From positions 28,416 to 92,415 of the forward strand of contig QWPW01000009.1 of assembly GCA_003671025.1 (NCBI GenBank): a stretch of DNA of 64,000 nucleotides, written 5' to 3'. Of this stretch, positions 61,379 to 64,000 are shown piece by piece (position 1 is the stretch's first letter; every line of letters starts with the position of its first letter). The notes under the pieces are model-generated. The model searched no databases, was not told the origin of the DNA, and worked only from the letters and a program-made list of their open reading frames with translations. The translations under genes and the position numbers were made by a program. Source of the stretch: Planctomycetota bacterium. GTDB lineage: Bacteria > Planctomycetota > Phycisphaerae > Phycisphaerales > SM1A02.

Positions 61379-61420
61379 GTTGTGTGCCTTGGCGGTGCGC
61401 ATCAGCTGCGCGCGCGCCAT

Positions 61421-61726
61421 TTAGTTGTTGGTCGTTGATGGCAGTTTCGCCAGGAATTTCTGCGGGTTTTGTTCAAACTCTTCCACGCACGGCGCGCAGC
61501 AGAAGCCGACTTCCTGACCGTTGTAGACGATCATGACGGGGTCCCCCATCGAGCCGAGCGCGTTGTCGGTCACGATGCAAGTCTTGAGCGTGTAGTTCTT
61601 GACCGCGCTGTTGGGCACGCCCGTCGACTCAGTGTTGGTGGGCGTGCTTGCGCAGCCGCTGAGGACGAGATTCGCGAACACGAGGGTGGAGACGAGAGCT
61701 AACGAATGGTGTGAGCGGATGGTCAT
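61421..61726 (-). CDS. YHS/TRASH-domain lipoprotein
   Basis: The 101-residue protein has a lipoprotein signal (LVSTLVFANLVLSGCAS) and a YHS/TRASH-like metal-binding domain: KTCIVTDNALGSMGDPVMIVYNG, then GFCCAPCVEEFEQNPQKFLAKL, with the Cys-rich loop CCAPC. Such domains bind transition metals such as copper; small secreted copies are common in planctomycetes. It is presumably periplasmic. It stands alone, facing the ECF-type sigma gene. Confidence 0.85.
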   Translation of the reverse strand: MTIRSHHSLALVSTLVFANLVLSGCASTPTNTESTGVPNSAVKNYTLKTCIVTDNALGSMGDPVMIVYNGQEVGFCCAPCVEEFEQNPQKFLAKLPSTTNN

Positions 61727-61846
61727 GCGCGTAGGTTAGGTAGCGCGTGGGTTGGCCGCTGTTCGGGTCTTTAAATTTGTCGCGCGTCGGGTGATTCACA
61801 GGCGAAATTGTCGCGCAACCTATTTACGCTTTTCGCACGGGCACGA

Positions 61847-62542
61847 ATGACGCACGATCACTTTCCAACCACGCACGCAACTTGGCTCGCGGAACAGATC
61901 GGCGGTTCCAATGAGGGCGTCGCGCGCCACATCATGGATCGCTACTTCGAGCCGCTGCGCGTGTATGTGAAGGGTTCGAGCTTGCGCAACTTCGGCGACT
62001 CGGCGGATCTGGTGAATGACTTCTTCGCCGCGCGTCTGGGTGATGCGTCGTATCTCGCGCGTTGGAGCCAGAGCGGAATTCCGCTGCGGCGCTGGTTGCT
62101 CAACGGACTCTTGTTGCATGTTCGCAATCGCGCGATTGCAGAGTCGCGTCGGCGCACGCGCGGCGATGCGGGTGTCGGCGGCGAAGGTCGCACCAACGGC
62201 GCGCACGAAGCACATGTCCCCGAGCCGCACGCGTTGCACGCGCTCGAACGCGCATGGGCCATCAGTCTCGTGACCGAGGCGCACGATCGCGTGCGTGACG
62301 CGCTCACGCGGGAACATCGCGCGCCGCATTGGGAAGTCTTTCGCTTGCACGTCTTGCACGGATTGCCCTACGCAGACGCGTGCCCCATGGCCGGCGTGCC
62401 GACTGGCAACGGCGCCAACATTGTGCGCAGCGTGAGCAAGCGCATGGCCACGACGCTGAGTGAATTACTCGCGCGTGACGGCGTCGCGCAAGCAGAGGTC
62501 GACGATGAACTCGCGCTCATCCAACGCATGGTGGCTCGATGA
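61847..62542 (+). CDS. ECF-like sigma factor
   Basis: The 231-residue protein matches the planctomycete-type ECF sigma layout: region 2-like helices (HIMDRYFEPLRVYVKGSSLRNFGDSADLVNDFFAARL, quoted in part; ADLVNDFF and FLNGLLLHVRN-like LLNGLLLHVRNRAIAESRRR) and a C-terminal region 4-like helix-turn-helix (HWEVFRLHVLHGLPYADACPMAGVPTGNGANIVRSV). It would direct RNA polymerase to its own promoter set. Its TGA overlaps the ATG of the beta-helix gene (ATGA), which suggests a regulator–target pair. ATG at 61847. Confidence 0.8.
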   Translation: MTHDHFPTTHATWLAEQIGGSNEGVARHIMDRYFEPLRVYVKGSSLRNFGDSADLVNDFFAARLGDASYLARWSQSGIPLRRWLLNGLLLHVRNRAIAESRRRTRGDAGVGGEGRTNGAHEAHVPEPHALHALERAWAISLVTEAHDRVRDALTREHRAPHWEVFRLHVLHGLPYADACPMAGVPTGNGANIVRSVSKRMATTLSELLARDGVAQAEVDDELALIQRMVAR

Positions 62543-64000
62543 GTGTGCGTGGCAGCGAACTCGGCGCACCCGATTTCGCGCGCGCCGTTGCCTTGGCGCG
62601 AGAGGCGCGCGCAAACTCGAGCGCGTTCACCGCGCAAACCTCAACCGCACATTGGTTCCGCGGACGAAACACCGCCGGCGTGACTCTCGCACTCACAGGT
62701 TTTTTGCTGATTTCGACGGAAGGCTTACATGCCACGCGTCCGAGTGCATCTCTCGAAGACGCGAAGGATTTCCCATTCGCGCAAACACGAGAGGTGGATG
62801 GCATGCGTGCACAGATCGGCATTGGTGGAGCATTGGTTGTCGCGACGGTTCTCACAGCGGGCATCACGAGCAGCGGGCTCGCGGGTGGAAAGGTTCCTGC
62901 GGGATGGATGGAAATTGCGAACAGCGCCACGCAGTTTTCTGGCACGCAAGGTCAGGACGGATGGAGCTACCGATTTGATCGCGGCGCGACGACGGTTGTG
63001 GAGGCGATGCCGTATTACGGCGTGATGGGCGACGGCAGTGGCTTCTTTGTGTGGGGGAACACGGCATCGCCAGCCGGGGATTCGTACTGCTTCATCATGG
63101 GGGCGCGAATGCACGCGAATGCGCCGACCAATTGCAGTGGCGCTAGTTCTGGATGGGGCCGGCCACGTCTGCTTTGGAACACGCCCACCGAGATTCCCGC
63201 GCACATAAACCTCCAAGTCGAGAGCTACAACCCGACCGCGCATGACTTCCGGCTCGACTTCCTTGCAAACGGGAAACTCATCTACAGCGCGACTGATGAT
63301 GCCATCGGTGAAGCGGGCACGACATACACGGTGGATGTCGCAAATCTCTCATCGCTCGAATTGCTCGTGGATCCGCTGAGCGACGGCTGCCATGCCGACG
63401 CACTCGGCTACTCAATCCAAGTCCTCACCCCCGACTGCAACGCGAACCTCATTCCTGACGCGATCGAAATCGCCAACGGCAGCGCGTCCGACTCAAACGC
63501 CGATGGCATCCCCGACTGCTGCGTTTCGCAAATCGGTTGCGATGGTGAGTACGACGTGCCTTCGGAGTTTGCCACGGTGCAACTCGCGATCAACGCAGCA
63601 CCAGCAACTGGTGGCGCGATTGTGAAGTTGGCGGCGGGTACATACACGGCCGGCTTCTCACTCAACGGAAAAGATCTCATCGTGCGCGGCGACGGCGCGG
63701 CGACGACCATCATCGACGGCGCAACTGCGACTGGTTCGGTGGTGACGTTCCCCGGCGGCGAGCCAGCGACGGCGGGTATCGAAGGACTCACGATTCGCAA
63801 TGGGCAGGTTGGTTCTCCGCAGAATCCGCCATTTGGAATGGTTCTCGTTGGTGGAGGATTGCGAACCTTTAACTCCAACGCCTTCGTACACAACTGCATC
63901 TTCGAAAACTGCCGCGCGGTCTTTGGCGGCGCCATCTACGCGTACGGCGGATCGATGGATGTTGATGGATGCACGTTCCGATTGAATCAAGCACAGACCG
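62539..64000 (+). CDS. beta-helix exoprotein (partial, runs off the window)
   Basis: The frame is open from ATG 62539 to the window end, 487 codons and no stop. After ~45 N-terminal residues comes a membrane helix (GVTLALTGFLLIST), then a second hydrophobic stretch (IGGALVVATVLTAGITSSGLAGG). A beta domain of ~170 residues follows, then a dockerin-like Asp/Asn pair (DCNANLIPDAIEIANG, DSNADGIPDCC). From ~residue 335 a pectin-lyase-like right-handed beta helix begins (FATVQLAINAA, VKLAAGTYTAGFSLNGKDLIVRG, LTIRNGQVG, VHNCIFENCRAVFGGAIYAYGG). It is a large surface or secreted protein whose expression is coupled to the overlapping sigma gene. Confidence 0.85.
   Translation, partial: MSVRGSELGAPDFARAVALAREARANSSAFTAQTSTAHWFRGRNTAGVTLALTGFLLISTEGLHATRPSASLEDAKDFPFAQTREVDGMRAQIGIGGALVVATVLTAGITSSGLAGGKVPAGWMEIANSATQFSGTQGQDGWSYRFDRGATTVVEAMPYYGVMGDGSGFFVWGNTASPAGDSYCFIMGARMHANAPTNCSGASSGWGRPRLLWNTPTEIPAHINLQVESYNPTAHDFRLDFLANGKLIYSATDDAIGEAGTTYTVDVANLSSLELLVDPLSDGCHADALGYSIQVLTPDCNANLIPDAIEIANGSASDSNADGIPDCCVSQIGCDGEYDVPSEFATVQLAINAAPATGGAIVKLAAGTYTAGFSLNGKDLIVRGDGAATTIIDGATATGSVVTFPGGEPATAGIEGLTIRNGQVGSPQNPPFGMVLVGGGLRTFNSNAFVHNCIFENCRAVFGGAIYAYGGSMDVDGCTFRLNQAQT

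Larger units (their letters stand above)
60864..61420. other. 557-bp intergenic region after the tRNA
   Basis: It holds the tRNA terminator (60874-60912), a second hairpin (61343-61370) and, between them, a frame that reads protein-like but is broken by a TGA at 61157-61159 and has no normal start codon. That frame may be a decayed gene remnant. I see no intact gene. Confidence 0.6.

Overview
The window looks like chromosomal DNA of a planctomycete, most likely a Phycisphaerae-type lineage. The evidence is the GC-rich, evenly biased coding sequence, several small conserved proteins of that phylum, a PEP-CTERM-like surface protein, large amidohydrolase exoproteins, secreted methyltransferase and YHS lipoproteins, and an ECF-type sigma factor paired with a giant beta-helix protein. 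There are 61 supported protein genes (two partial at the window edges) and one tRNA-Pro(TGG). Coding density is high and no insertion sequence, prophage or CRISPR array was seen. The taxonomic call is inference from gene content only.

Positions 1-12,100 are mixed housekeeping and small conserved genes: a Nudix/NrtR-like protein, histidine phosphatase, a possible caspase-like protease, DEAD-box helicase, two small membrane proteins, dapB, a 31-residue Lys/Ala protein, a 7Fe ferredoxin, an M16-fold protein without its zinc motif, and lipoproteins. From 12,114 to 17,275 lie two exported amidohydrolase genes, one a 1237-residue double module. From 17,573 to 26,138 come an EVE-like/HNH endonuclease, an orphan flgM, a SPOR-like lipoprotein, holB with an overlapping CYTH gene, scpB, an orphan atpC, a PEP-CTERM-like protein and a dihydrouridine synthase.

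The most interesting region is 26,297-38,268. It carries a dispersed ebo (metabolite-traffic) cluster transcribed leftwards: eboD (sugar-phosphate cyclase), a small helical protein, eboB (TatD), a class I glutamine amidotransferase, eboE, eboC (UbiA) and eboF (phosphodiesterase). Three tandem paralogous lipoproteins sit between eboC and eboF. Each has the same 5' leader with a base-paired hairpin just before its ribosome binding site, and the stem shows a compensatory A-U/G-C change. A DUF3500 lipoprotein is inserted on the opposite strand. The known ebo model is export of a small metabolite precursor to the periplasm; the lipoproteins and the amidotransferase are candidate new partners.

Positions 38,567-64,000 hold an HtrA protease, a SPOUT RNA methylase, mgtE, a six-gene Gld-type ABC export cluster (two ATPases, two permeases, GldG, DUF4340), gcvP, an M28 peptidase lipoprotein, an exported SAM-methyltransferase-like lipoprotein, an orphan nuoA, a Tat-exported amidase, a VOC protein, tRNA-Pro, a YHS lipoprotein, and an ECF-like sigma factor overlapping a beta-helix exoprotein that runs off the window.

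A recurring oddity is short tandem repeats that begin at or just after stop codons (downstream of the first Nudix-like gene, the ferredoxin, the M16 protein and an ABC permease), two of them made of TGATC motifs phased every 10 bp.
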